Positions 26,021-44,600 of a stretch of 64,000 nt of DNA are shown one piece after another; the first letter of the stretch is position 1; each line of letters opens with the position of its first letter. Made by a program: the position numbers and the translations under genes. This DNA is from Plumapathes pennacea (lineage: Eukaryota; Cnidaria; Anthozoa; Antipatharia; Myriopathidae): the NCBI GenBank assembly GCA_964036295.1, contig OZ038471.1, positions 69,501 to 133,500 of the forward strand, written 5' to 3'. The notes under the pieces are model-generated. The model was given only the letters and a program-made list of their open reading frames with translations, was not told the origin of the DNA and searched no databases.

Positions 26021-26192
26021 GAATAATAAACTTGAGCTGTAAACAATGATATAAAACCGAGGGTTCTCCAATCTTCTTTTGTTCCTAAATTTTCGACCAT
26101 CCACCCATGTAAATCTGTTTCTTTCCGCGTTCGTTAAAAATGTTTACCTCTGATTGCTCCATCGTGCATTGCGGGCACGTCCGTGAACCGAC

Positions 26193-32415
<6,223 letters not shown>

Positions 32416-34555
32416 GAGACAAACGCCGCTATTCCCAGCCCCTACTTAACCACGGTCAATACTGATTGCGTCGTCACCAGTCTACGGTGGCCGAGAGGTC
32501 AAAAAAAAGAAAAAAAACTTGACTACTCTCCTATGTTCATTGACACATTAGCGTTTGATGGTAGCTCGGCAGTCTGAGGGCTTATGGCTGGGTTGCCGGG
32601 ACTTTTCGCAACCAATCGGGAATGTTTTCAGTTAATATATAGCACATCCTGTGGAAGGTAAACATACTATAGATTCATTTTCATCTGTTGGTTACTTTTT
32701 GCTACCGGACTGACCAGTAAAGCCAGTTTGAGTTCAAGTCACTACCCACGCAACGGAAGTAGCAAGTCGCCAACTGGTAAAACCAGAAAATCTTCAAAAA
32801 TCAAGGACAGGGAAGCGGTCAAACGAAAAATAAAACAATGCTTTATTTAGGACGCGGGTTGAGCGTGTATTGTCGCACGTCAGTTGCCTACCACTGTAAC
32901 ATTTGTCTGTAAATTGTTCAATAAACTGTAGCTATCTACTTGATATATGAAAATGATATTGCTCTAAAATTTGGGCCAAATACGGACATATTTTAGATTT
33001 TTTCACGGCTATGTTATCACTTTTAGTGTTCCTCAAGTTTTGAAATATCCTGCCATACGCTCACTGACTACTAAAAATAGGATATTAGACACATTATCCC
33101 TCTCCATCGCTGTACTATTTTCAGTTGTTACGCAAAGCTGACGGCCCGTGTTCACAGACTACGCTCAAGCGAGTACGCAGGCCGTAGCTAGGGCAGACTC
33201 CGCACAGCCACCGGAACGGGGAGTATCAACTGTAACTAACGCTGTTTGAGCGCTACCATGTATTAATGAAGGTCGTCCAGAAAATCTGAAACATCCTCCC
33301 GAAGAAAATTTACCCTGAAGTTAAAGGTTCATAGCACTCTGTTAAACGCTCCGGACATTTGTGAAACGTATTCAATTATTAAGGGGTGCAACGGATCAGT
33401 ATTTTGTGAGAAGTGGTTTGAGCGCCGAAGGAACCACACCAAGAATGTCCGGGGACATGCACCCCTGAAAATTTTAAAATCACCTAGATTCCCTGAAATA
33501 CGAAGGCAAAGGCGCTAGCCCTCCGGAAACTTTGAAAGTTTTCGCTGCATGCATTTCTTTTTCAACCACATTTTTGTGTCTCCCGATTCCCGACAAAATT
33601 TTTGATTTGCGGCAAAAATTTGCCGTTCTCCTGAAACAGCGTTTGTCAGAGTTTTCACCCCTAAGAAGTACTAAAATGAAGTGCTCAAGCTAATTTTAAC
33701 CAGTTTAAAAGGAACCAATAAAAGCACACCAATATTTTAACTTTCGATGCCTTCTTTAGTTGTTATTATGTCTCACCTTTCTGGGAGGGAATCTGCTGCG
33801 CACAGCAACAGACACAAGGGTTCTTCAAATCACAGCATAACAGCCACATTGCTCACTAAAGCCTTCTAAGTGATCATTAATTACTACAGAATTAAGAGAG
33901 ACAGTATAAGAATATGAATATAAAAATACAAAATATTTTTATAAAATAACTATGATACTACGCGTGCCCTGGTTGGCTAAATAACCGTGTTAGATGGGAG
34001 TATATTACACGCTGACGCGATACGCGATGTTTTTTACTTGGCCAATTACTTTATAATTAAGAAATATATAACGTGTCACCATGTAATATAGCCTCATATA
34101 AACACGCGGGAGGTTGGGAGAACACGAGAGTAGCGTAGGGAAACCACGAGGCCGCCGAGTGGTTTCCCGCTACTCGAGTGTTTTCCCAACTTCCCAAGTG
34201 TTTAGATGAGGCTATATTGCACGGAAACGTGTTATACATTTCTTTTATAAAATAATTAGCCAAGTAGAAAACATCGCGTGTCGCGTCAGCGTGTAATATA
34301 CTCTCATATTACACGGTTATTTAGCCAATCAGGGCGCGCGTAGTATCATAGTTACTTTATAAAAGAAATATATAACGTGTTCCAGTTTAATATAGCCTCA
34401 TCTAAACACTTGGGAAGTTGGGAGAACACTCGAGTAGCGCCTTTCGTTACTCTCGTGTTCTCCCAACTTCCCGCGTGTTTAGATGAGGCTATATTACACG
34501 GTGACGCGTTATATATTTCTTAATTCTTTAAGATTGACCCTGTCACACTTAAGAC
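32416..34555. other. Region between ALDH9A1-like and BBOX-like genes
   Basis: No exon is recognised. This is the likely promoter region of the ALDH9A1-like gene, but no specific element can be supported. Its distal part is filled by two nested palindromic MITEs (33940-34525). Confidence 0.5.
33940..34525. mobile_element. Two adjacent palindromic MITEs
   Basis: The first, about 33940-34361, is a near-perfect long palindrome: ACTATGATACTACGCG at one end and CGCGCGTAGTATCATAG at the other, with arms of about 200 bp. The second, about 34365-34525, is a shorter palindrome built from the same AATATAGCCTCATCTAAACA and GGAAGTTGGGAGAACAC motifs. A decayed relative lies at about 56550-56750. Confidence 0.8.
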
Positions 34556-35204
34556 TCACACTTCTATTGGCATATTGAACTTCTTCGCAAGCACACGCAG
34601 CCTAGAGTATGCAATGTCCCAGTCAATGTAGTCTCCCTCCAGTAGACGTGTCCCATCACAGGTTATTTTTAACTCAGTCCTCCCATGAAGTACACGGCTG
34701 TTGTTAAACACCATCATTTCACCGGGACACAACTTATGGTCAATTCGATTGACAGGATCTCGCAACATGCGTCCAATCGTCAGGTAGGCCTCGTAAAACT
34801 TGTACGTTTCTTCAGGTGACACGTTTGGAAACGTATCTCGCACATGATTGTTGAAACTGAATTGGACGATGGCGCCCGTTTGATCCAACCTGTCACACAA
34901 AAATGCACAGATATTACACAGGCTCTGATTGGTTAGTTTACTGGGCTACAACGTACAGTATGGAGTGGCCCTGTGCATTATAACTACTCTTGACTACTTA
35001 CTTGATAATTGGACCAGAAAACCGCATATCGCATTCCACATACATATATGTAGCAGCATCACTGTACAAAATGGGGAGAGTGGCTAGAAGCTGGAATAAG
35101 TCAGGCTCTGCCTCTTTGAGATTCTGCGACACATTGAAGCCATCTACAAACATGTTACTGCCTCCTGTACTTGGAACTTGCTCTATGCAGTGCAAAAGCT
35201 GGAT
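34556..35204 (-). CDS. BBOX1-like: Gamma-butyrobetaine dioxygenase-like, last two exons
   Basis: BBOX1 is an iron(II)/2-oxoglutarate dioxygenase that hydroxylates gamma-butyrobetaine to L-carnitine. Two exons are visible: 35002-35204 (after TATATTGTAG, ending before GTAAGT) and 34556-34889 (after TTTTGTGTGACAG, ending in a stop). They join in phase. Motifs are LLHCIEQ, FVDGFNV, the junction KLDQTGAIV, and NNSRVLHGR, which carries the distal iron-binding His of the TauD/GBBH fold. The C-terminus has the family pattern of a Leu-Glu-Gly turn followed by DWD and SRLRVL. Together they encode about 178 residues, roughly the C-terminal half. The upstream exon with the HxD iron ligands was not found before the satellite at 36107. 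TMLHE is a close relative, but proximity to ALDH9A1 and the sequence favour BBOX. Confidence 0.82.
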
Positions 35205-36106
35205 CTACAATATAAAACAAGACAGTATTTATATTAACATAAAGAATGGCTTTATATTCATTTCCAAGGAAAATGTGATGGAAAATCAAAGGTAGTTCGC
35301 CCATAATCTGTTGACAAAGAAATAGTCATTTTTCTTACTGGGGGGAACCACCGGGACAAATCTGGCTCAAATGGCCCCAAAACCCGCACAGTTAAGCAGG
35401 AGACACAGATAAACCAGGTCAATGTGTTCAAGTCTCATTTTATTAGTAAACATTCTTGTTGTCCGATCGAGTGAAATCCCCATACATTCTCTTATATTAA
35501 ACCGCCATTATGTTGCGTTATTGCTGTTATTATTATTAGTATTTTTAGATATTTATTATAGGAATGTTAGTTTTTACTAGTTATTAATAATTTAAATAAA
35601 GGTTACTGATTAGCTTATTACTATTTGTTTTTATACACGACCCCACAAGCTGATGCTTAAACTCTTATCGTGTTTAAATAAAGATTATTGTATCGTATCG
35701 TATCCACGAACTATCAGCGGAATCACCCCCAGTGCTTGGGCCGCCTGTGCAGCTACTTGAACATGCAGGCTTGTTTGCCTAACCCTTACACTTTGGCACG
35801 AAACATACAGCGTTTTTGGCACACATATTTTCAAAAATGTGATTTGAGACAAAATTAACAAGGGGCTTTAGTTTCCCCAAAAGGGGCTCGATGTTGTTCT
35901 GCGTATCAGCGTCAAGCTTTCCCTCGGCAAGGCAACTCGTCGCTCTAACTCCGTATCAGTTCAGTTGACCCCAAGTTCGTTCATTCAAAACAGTGAAATA
36001 ACCTTTCGTTTGACCGGTTTGACACATATTTCCAAAGATGCGGCAAGTTATCCTCGTAAACTTTTCATATGAAATATTCACTAACCCGATTGCCTCGCTG
36101 AAAACG
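35205..36106. other. Non-coding stretch before the first satellite array
   Basis: I searched it for upstream BBOX exons and found none I can support. It contains a short TATCGTATCG run near 35690. It ends where the 12-bp satellite begins. Confidence 0.45.
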
Positions 36107-37775
36107 CTGTGACGAGAGTTTGTACGGGAGTTTCGAGAGTTTGTACGAGAGCATATACGAGAGTTACTAAGGGAATTAGTACGGCAGTTTGAACGAGAGT
36201 TTGTACGTAATTTGTACGAGAGTTTATTCGAGAGTTTGTACGAGAGTTTGTACGGGAATTTGTACGAGAGTTTGTACGGTATTTATACTAGAGTTTCTAT
36301 GGGAGTTTCGAGAGTTTATACGAGAGTTTGTACGGGAATTTGTACAAGAGCTTGTACGAGACTTTGTACGGGAGTTTGTACTAGAGTTTTTATGGGAGTT
36401 TCGAGAGTTTGTACGGGAATTTCTACGAGAGCTTGTACGAAAGTTTGTACGGGAGTTTGTACGAGAGTTTGTACGGGAGTTTCCACGAGAGTTTGTACGA
36501 GAGTTTGTACGGTATTTATACGAGAGTTTGTATGGGAGTTTCGAGAGTTTGTACGAGAGTTTGTACGGGAGTTTGTACGAGAGTTTGTACGGTATTTATA
36601 CGAGAGTTTGTATGGGAGTTTCGAGAGTTTGCATGGAAGTTTTGAGAGTTTGTACGAGAGTTTGTACGGGAGTTTCCACGAGAGTTTGTACGAGAGTTTG
36701 TACGGTATTTATACGAGAGTTTGTATGGGAGTTTCGAGAGTTTGTACGGGAATTTGTACGAGAGCTTGTACGAGAGTTTGTACGGGAGTTTGTACGAGAG
36801 TTTGTACGGAAGTTTGTACGAGAGTTTGTACGGGAATTTGTACGAGAGCTTGTACGAGAGTTTGTACGGGAGTTTGTACGAGAGTTTGTACGGGAGTTTG
36901 TACGAGAGTTTGTACGAGAGTTTGTACGGGAGTTTGTACGACAGTTGGTACGGGAGTTTTTACGAGAGTTTCTACGAGAGTTTGTACGGGAGTTTGCTCG
37001 GGAGTTTCGCGAGTATGTAGGAGAGCTTGTATAAGAGTTTGTACGAGAACATGTACGAGAGTTTGTACGGGAATTTGTACGGGAGTTTGTACGGAATTTG
37101 TACGAGAGCTTGTACGAGAGTTTGTACGAGAGTTTGTACGAGAGTTTGTACGGGAGTTTGTACGGAATTTGTACGAGTGTTTGTGCGGGAATTTGTACGA
37201 GAGCTTGTACGAGAGTTTGTACGAGAGTTTGTACGAGAGTTTGTACGAGAGTTTGTACGGGAGTTTGTACGGAATTTGTACGAGTGTTTGTGCGGGAATT
37301 TGTACGAGAGCTTGTACGAGTGTTTGTACGAGAGTTTGTAGGAGAGTATGAACGAGAGGTTGTACGGGACTTTAAACGATAGCTTGAAAGAGAGTTTATA
37401 CGGGAGTTTGTACAAGAGTTTGTACGATAGTTTGTATGGGAGTTTCGAAAGTTTGTACGAGAGTTTTTACGAGAGTTTCTACGGAATTTGTACGAGAGTT
37501 TCTATGAGAGTTTGTACGAGAGCTTGCACCAGTGTTTGTACGGGAATTTGTACGGAAGTTTGTACGAGAGTTTTTACGGGAGTTTGTACGAGAGTTTGTA
37601 CGAGAGCATATACGAGAGTTTGTACGAGACTTTGTACGAGAGTTTTTACGAGAGTTTGTACGAGAGCTTGAACGAGAGATTGTACGGGAATTTGTACGGG
37701 AGTTTGTACGAGAGTTTGTACGGAATTTGTACGAGAGTTTGTTGGAGAGTTTGTACGGGAGTTTTTGTTAGTCAT
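36107..37775 (+). repeat. 12-bp satellite array 1 (GTACGAGAGTTT)
   Basis: About 1.67 kb of the 12-mer TTTGTACGAGAG with variants GGGAG, GGAAT and GAGCT. Because the period is a multiple of three and no unit makes a stop, all six frames stay open and encode tetrapeptide repeats (TRVC, YESL and VREF forward; KLSY, NSRT and TLVQ reverse). These ORFs should not be annotated as proteins. The right edge passes directly into the ASPM-like block copy 1. Confidence 0.97.
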
Positions 37776-37853
37776 TACAGTACTACATGAGTATTATAAA
37801 GAATGTGAAACCAACGTGTAGACTTTGTTGATGATGCTGTGGCGTACCTTTTT

Positions 37854-38224
37854 TTATTATATACATACTGAGACATACTCACGAAAAAGCCATATCGTAA
37901 AATTTCGTACGCAAATGAGTTCTAGCCAATGAGAGGCCGCGAACGACGCTTTTCACACGTGAAAAAAATCGTTCGTCCAATCACAAGCTGCGAACGACGA
38001 TTTTTCACTACTTTTAAAGGGTTTCCCGGTCCCATCATAAATGTCTCAGTATGTATATAATAAACAGAAAACATCATGGAAAGTGCTTTGTACAGTTTTT
38101 ATTCACTCGTTGTTTCGTATCATAAAACTCACTCGCTCGCAAAGCCTCGCTCGTTCGTTTTATGATACTTCACAACTCGTGAATAAAAACCGTACGCGCG
38201 CACTTTCCATGAAGTAATCTCTAT
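37854..38224. mobile_element. Two palindromic MITEs interrupting ASPM-like exon, copy 1
   Basis: The first palindrome (37854-38062) has ends TATTATATACATACTGAGAC and GTCTCAGTATGTATATAATA. The second (38074-38211) has ends CATGGAAAGTGC and GCACTTTCCATG. Both are absent at the matching position in copy 2 (near 51080). There the exon runs uninterrupted into its GTACGC donor. Confidence 0.8.
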
Positions 38225-41200
38225 ATCTGGAATTGTGTTAGACATGTGTGCAGTCTTGGTCATCAGTGGGACGCCACCAAGCTCTTTAACCTGAAAAAAC
38301 AATTCATTGAAAACAAAAATTACCCATGTAGCTTCAAGCACCCAACGTGGACTAACACGACATGACGTACCTTCTGGGCAAGTATTCAGAAGTTATCGTG
38401 CTCAATCGACTTCAGGCGTTCGAGTTTCACTCCCGAAACTGCGGGGGAAAATTGGAAAGAAAAAGAGATTACTTGAAACAGTCTACTAGTCGCTCACAGT
38501 TCAGATTGATGTAAATTTGGAATGTGTCAACTTTGTGAGACTTTGCATTTGCTTTCGTGTTTCAATTCAACTAAGTGTATGTCTTACTTCGGATTGCGTG
38601 CCTGGCTGGTTTGGCTTACTTCTCTCGTCAAAAAATAATTGAACAATCAATTCAGGATGCAAGTTTGTCCGGTTAAACTGATTTGACCTGCAGTTCTTGC
38701 CACTGAATGTTTGACCAATCACGATGTTCATCTGGTAAACCGGTTTGACCAGGTTTGCTGTACCTGGACTGTAGTTCGCCGTCCATGAGTCGGGCTCTAG
38801 ATTCTCCCCCTCGCTGTCACTCTCTTGTAACCCTGGGTTACACGTCATCGTTGTCTCCAGGGGGAGTAGGGTCGGGTGGTAATGATGAAGCAAGTAGCAC
38901 AGTGCACGTCCACCCGAGAAGGAGACAGTGAAGTTGTCGATCTGTTTTGCAATACGAAAACTAAACGTATAAATATTTTACGTCGCTCAACACACACAAA
39001 CACCACACTTAAAAGACCCTCTCACCGTAGATGCTTTACCCGTCCAGTGACTGACGGCGGCCATTTTCATATCATACCAAAATGGCGGATTCTTGTGTTG
39101 TGCTATGTTTTATCGCAAATAATTCAGCACAAAATATGGAAATTGTATAGAATATAGCAAGTAGCGACAGTCAGATTCATCAGTCATAACGTGGGCGCCT
39201 CAGAAAAGTCCAGCTCCTATGGTAAATATAAACAAGAGCGCGCAAAGTATCTCCGGTGAGAGGGTGTCTTTGATTATCACGATTTCTCAGGACTGCGCGC
39301 AAGACTGGCCGATATAGGGAGGTCTGTTGCAGTTTTGTCACAGCAACGTGTCAGAAGCGACAGACAGGAATCACGAATCTGTTGTGCGCACCAGCAAAAT
39401 GAAACCCCGGCAATCATATAACAGTTAAACTTGGAAATTGTGAAGTGCTCTATTTTAATACAGGTGGAGAATGTGTTATACTGTACAACAAGCAATAACA
39501 GGTCATTACCTTCATCCCATATATACTGGAAACAATCTTACACCACTTCAACAATAGACTCAGACGTTCAGAGTTCGAATAGACACCAATGGATTGGCGA
39601 CGTATGTCAACGGCACAGCGGTGTTCTTCTGTCCAAGTCATGGCGGCGGTAAGCTGTGACTGCAGCTCCTTGTTTTGTTTGAGATGGCGGATCTCTTCTT
39701 TTAGCTGCTTGTCGCTCAACAACACGTTGACCTCAGAGGAAAGTACGAGAAAATTAGTTTACAAAAGGAAGAAAATGTAATGTTGATCAAAGGACCGAGT
39801 CCGAATTGTGGAGTCCGCGTATTTAACTCCCAAGAGTGACTAACTTCCATTTTCTCTTTTCAGTCTTTCAGCAGAAATATATCACAACAGTATCAAGAAT
39901 TTGGTTTTTGATAACCTGTTCAGATGTTAACTGATTAAACTATCAACTCTCACTACATCCGTCATACAATCTCTTCTTGGGTGGTTGGGAGAATTTATAT
40001 TCTGAGCGTGGAAGCAAAAACCTTAGGCACAAAAACGACTTGTGTCCGGCCTATCCATGGTTTGAGAAAAGTCCTATATACTTCTTTCTCCTGGTCTCTT
40101 AATATCTTTGCTGTTTGTTTTCTTCTGAGACGGTTGCCATGCAACAGGCACGTGTGTATGATATAAAAATTGAAAATTGAAGGTAAACTTACTTGAAAGT
40201 TAAAAATCAGTTGCCATAGTAACGCAAGCGTCTTCTCTCCGTGGCCATCGACACCATGGCGGGCGTCCAGACCTAAAAAATACAACAGAGAAGACGCGCG
40301 GGCATTACGGACAGAAGATTAGACAAGAAAAGGAAGCAACAACCACAGCAGCACTTAACATCGCAATGCAAATAACGGAATCCAATCGGTACAATAACTG
40401 ACCCGTCCCCAGTTGTCTCTTTTATTCGTGCGGGGGCGGGGGGGGGGGGGGGCGGAGAAGCTCTCGCGGAGTGACAGAAAGAAAAGTCTTTCTCGCGCCA
40501 CTTTTCCTCCTTCCCGTCACTCACTGCGAGCCTCCGTCCTCCGCGCGCGAATACGACAGACGAAGAGGGAGTTAGAGAAGAGTCAGGTGCAATAACGTGT
40601 CTTGCTTACCATCGTCAACGCTAACACCTCCGGCCTTGAGGGCCTTCAAAAACACCTCAACATTGTGAATTTTCTGCAAGGATCGAAGTTACGAGCTGTC
40701 AGCGTCAGTGTGGAACAGAACGCTAAACATGAGAATGCAAAGGAACTCGAAGACTCTCAGAATACGATAACGGGAACACGCTAAGAAAAACTATTTCACT
40801 AATCGGAGCCAATTGTTCAGATGACCATCTGTAATAACCAAAATCAATAGTTGACCACTTCTCTGATTGGAAGAGGAAAAATCACTCTAGTCTGATTGGT
40901 CCAGAGAGCAAAACCGGTTAGCTTACCTGCAGTCTAGAAATGGCTGGAACTCGCTGGCTGCTGCACAAATTCCACTTCTCGTACAAACTCTCGTAGAAAC
41001 CTCGTACAAACTCCCGTACAAACTCCCGTACAAACTCTCGTACAAACGCATCAACAACTCGGTCACGCGCCTTGAAAATCACAAACACAATGAGAATTGA
41101 CCCGTCAGTTGTAAAATAATTTTAGTTAATTTACTAATTTAATTCCCGAAGTGAAAGATGATGAGAGAGTATGAAAGTCAATCAAACACAGGTTGCAGTA

Positions 41201-41548
41201 CTTACGTAAACTGGAGACCGTCCCGGAGATCGGTTGCAATGTTTTTCACGGCGTAATCAAATTCTTCAAGGGCGGTCTAATAGATTGAACAAAAAATTGA
41301 CGTAAGGGTGAAGCACTGCGTCACAGTGCGTCACATGTTCGCGCAACAATTTAGTATCCCACGTGTCCGGAAGTTAGTTTTCGATGAGTTCTTACACTTA
41401 ATATGAAGCATGACCAGGGAAAAGTTCGTCTAGCGTGACTCACCTGTGAGTGCGTGACAGCGTAGCCCAGGAAGTTTAAGTGTTTCGTGACGTCTCCTTC
41501 TCCTTTCAAAAACTCTCTTGAGAATGCCAGGAGTAAACTGCGACTCGA
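38225..41548 (-). pseudogene. ASPM-like: ASPM-like exon block, copy 1 (broken)
   Basis: ASPM is a spindle-pole microtubule protein with calponin-homology domains before its IQ repeats. Eight exons of this region are present: 41444-41548, 41206-41276, 40927-41070, 40610-40673, 40193-40272, 39510-39731, 38620-38941 and 38371-38438, plus a partial ninth at 38225-38290. Matching segments include [65 protein letters not shown] and the GGVPLM/SNTIPD end. Lesions: exon 40927-41070 contains about 74 nt of the 12-bp satellite in place of 6 coding bases, shifting the frame. Exon 38371-38438 has TGA at 38386-38388 where copy 2 has CGA. The last exon is cut by MITEs. Upstream exons and the IQ region are absent. 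Confidence 0.85.
41000..41053 (-). repeat. Satellite 12-mers inside ASPM-like exon, copy 1
   Basis: On the minus strand the exon runs through GAGTTGTTGATG, then about six satellite-like units (TTTGTACGAGAG and variants), then returns to GTGGAATTTGTGCAGC. Copy 2 has only GAGACG at this point. The full inserted stretch is about 40976-41049, and its units have the same strand orientation relative to the gene as a stray seed. Confidence 0.85.
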
Positions 41549-41635
41549 CTGAAGGAAGACGAAAAGAAGTGAGATCAGAATGATTCTGACGCTGAAGACG
41601 ATTGTGTATTCCTATTACTATAAGATGATGACGAG

Positions 41636-44600
41636 TTTGTACGAAGCTGTACGACAGTTTGTACGGGAATTTGTACGAGACTTTGTAAGAGACTTTGTAC
41701 GAGACTTTGTACGAGAGTATATACGGGAGATTGTACGAGAGTTTGTACGGGACTTTGAACAAAAGTTTGTAGAGAGTTTTTACGACAGTTTGTACGAGAG
41801 TTAGTACGAGAGCTTGTACGAGAGTTTGTACGGGAATTTGTACGGGAGTTTGTACGGAATTTGTTTCTACGAAAGTTTCTAGAGATTTTGTATGGGAGTT
41901 TCGAGAGTTTGTAAGAGAGTTGTTAGGAGAGTTTGTACGGGAATTTGTACGTGAGTTTGTACGAGACTTTGTATGGAATTTGTACGAGAGTTTCTACGAA
42001 AATTTGTACGAGAGCTTGTACGAGAGTTTGTATGGCAGTTTCGAGAGTTTGATCAGAGTTTATATGGGAATTTGTACGAAAGCTTGTACGAGAGTTTGTA
42101 CGGGAGTTTGTACCAGAGTTTCTATGAGAGTTTGTAAGGCAATTTCGAGAGTTTGTACGAGACTTTGTACGGGAATTTGTACTGGAGTTTGTACGAGATT
42201 TTGTATGGGAGTTTCGGGAGTATGTACGAGATTTTTTATGAGAGTTTATAGGAGAGTTTGAGCAAAAATTTGTACGTGAGTTTTTACGAGAGTTTGTACG
42301 AGAGTTTATGGGGGAATTTGTACGAGAACTTGTACGAGAGTTTGTAAGGGAGTTTGTACGAGAAATTGTAGGAAAGTTTGTATGGGAGTTTCGAGAGTTT
42401 GTAGGAAAGTTTATGCGGGGGTTTGTACGAGAGTTTGTGCGGGAGTTTGAACGAAAGTTGGTAGAGAGTTTGTACGAAAGTGAGTAGGAGAGTTTCTACG
42501 GGAATTTGTACGAGAGTTTGGACGGAATTTCTACGAGTTTGTACGAGAATTCGTATGGGAGTTTCAAGAGTTTGTGCGGGAATTGGTTCGGGAGTTTGTA
42601 CAAGAGTTTGTACGGGAGTTTTTAGGGGAATTTGTACGAGAGTTTGCACGGAGTTTCTACAAGTTTGTACGAGAATTTGTATACTTTGTGCGAGAGTTAG
42701 TACCAGAGTTTGTACGGGAATTTCTACGGGAGTTTGTACGAGAGTTTGTACGGAATTTGTACGAGAGTTTGTACGAGAGCTTGTACGAGGGTTTTTGCGG
42801 GAGTTTGTATGACGTTTGTACGATAGTTTGTACGGGAGTTTTTAGGGGAGTTTGTTCGAGAGCTTGTACGAGAGTTTGTACAAGAATTTGTACGAGAGGT
42901 TGTACGAGAGTTTGTACGAGAGTTTGTACAGGAGTTTTTACGAGAGTTTGTACGAGAGTTTGTACGAGAGTTTGTACGAGAGTTTGTACGGGAGTTTGTA
43001 CGAGAGTTTGTAGGAGGTTTGTACGAGAGTTTGTACGAGAATTTGTACGACAGTTTGTACGAGGTTTGTACGACAGTTTGTACGAGGTTTGTACAAGAGT
43101 TTGTACGAGAGTTTGTACGAGAGTTTGTACAAGAGTTTTTACGAGGTTTGTACGAGAGTTTGTACGGGACTTTTTACGAGAGCTTGTACGAGGTTTGTAC
43201 GAGAGTTTGTACGAGAGTTTGTACGAGAGTTTGTGCGAGGTTTGTATGAGAGTTTGTACAAGAGTTTTTACGAGGTTTGTACGAGGGTCTGTACGAGGGT
43301 TTTTGCGGAGTATGTATGAGGTTTGTACGATAGTTTGTACGGGATTTCGTACGGGAGTTTCTACCAGAGTTTGTACGAGCTGTTACGAGAGTTTGTAGGT
43401 GAGTTCGTAGGAGAGTTTGTACGAGACTTTGTACGAGAGTTTTTTGGAGAGTGTGTAGGAGAGTTTGTACGAGATTTGTACGAGAGTTTGTACAAGGTAT
43501 TTACGAGAGTTTGTAGGAGAATTTGTACGAGAGTTTGTACGAGGTTTGTAGGAGAGATTGTATGAGAATTTGTACGAGAGTATGTACGGGAGTTTGTACG
43601 AGGTATTTACGAGAGTTTGTAGGAGAATTTGTACGATAATTTGTACGAGGTTTGTACGAGAGTTTGTACGAGAATTTGTACGAAAGTTTGTACGAACATT
43701 TGTACTATAGTTTGTACGGGAATTTGTTACGAGAGTTTGTACGAGAGCTTGTACGAGAATTTGTACGAGAGTTTGTACGAGAGCTTGTACGAGAATTTGT
43801 ACGAGAGTATGTACGAGAGTTTGTACGAGAGTTTGTACGAAATATTTTACGAGGTTTGTACGAGGGTTTGTAGGGGAGTTTGTACAAGAGTTTGTACGAG
43901 AGTTTGTACGGGAGTTTGTACGAGGTTTGTACGAACGTTTTGTACGGGAGTTTGTAAGAGAATTTGTTCGAGAGCTTGTACGAGGGTTTTTGCGGGAGTT
44001 TTTATAAGGGTTGTACGAGAGTTTGTAAGAGAATTTGTACGAGAGTTTGTACGAAAATTTGTACTAGAGTTTGTAGGGGAATTTGTAAGAGAGTTTGTAC
44101 GAGAGCTTGTATGAGAATTTGTACGAGAGTTTGTACGAAAATTTGTACTAGAGTTTGTACGAGAATTTGTACGAGAGTTTGTACGAAAATTTGTAGGAGA
44201 GTTTGTACCAGAGTTTGTACGAGAGATTGTATGAGAATTTGTACGAGAGTTTGTACGGGAGTTTGTACGAGGTATTTACGAGAATTTGTAAGAGAATTTG
44301 TACGAGAGTTTGCACGAGGTTTGTACGAGAGTTTGTACGAGAATTTGTACGAAAGTTTGTACGAACATTTGTACTATAGTTTGTACTGGAATTTGTTACG
44401 AGAGTTTGTACGAGAGCTTGTACGAGAATTTGTACGAGAGTTTGTACGAGAGCTTGTACGAGAATTTGTACGAGAGTATGTACGAGAGTTTGTACGAGAG
44501 TTTGTACCAGAGTTTGTACAAGAGTTTGTACGAGAGATTGTATGAGAATTTGTACGAGAGTTTGTACGGGAGATTGTACGAGGTATTTACGAGAGTTTGT

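Noticed and set aside
36189..37351. Open frames of 281 and 379 codons
   Set aside because: They are translations of the 12-bp satellite. Equivalent frames are open on both strands and consist only of tetrapeptide repeats.
40438..40453. G run between ASPM-like exons as a functional element
   Set aside because: Homopolymer of different length in the second copy (53306-53321), typical of slippage.
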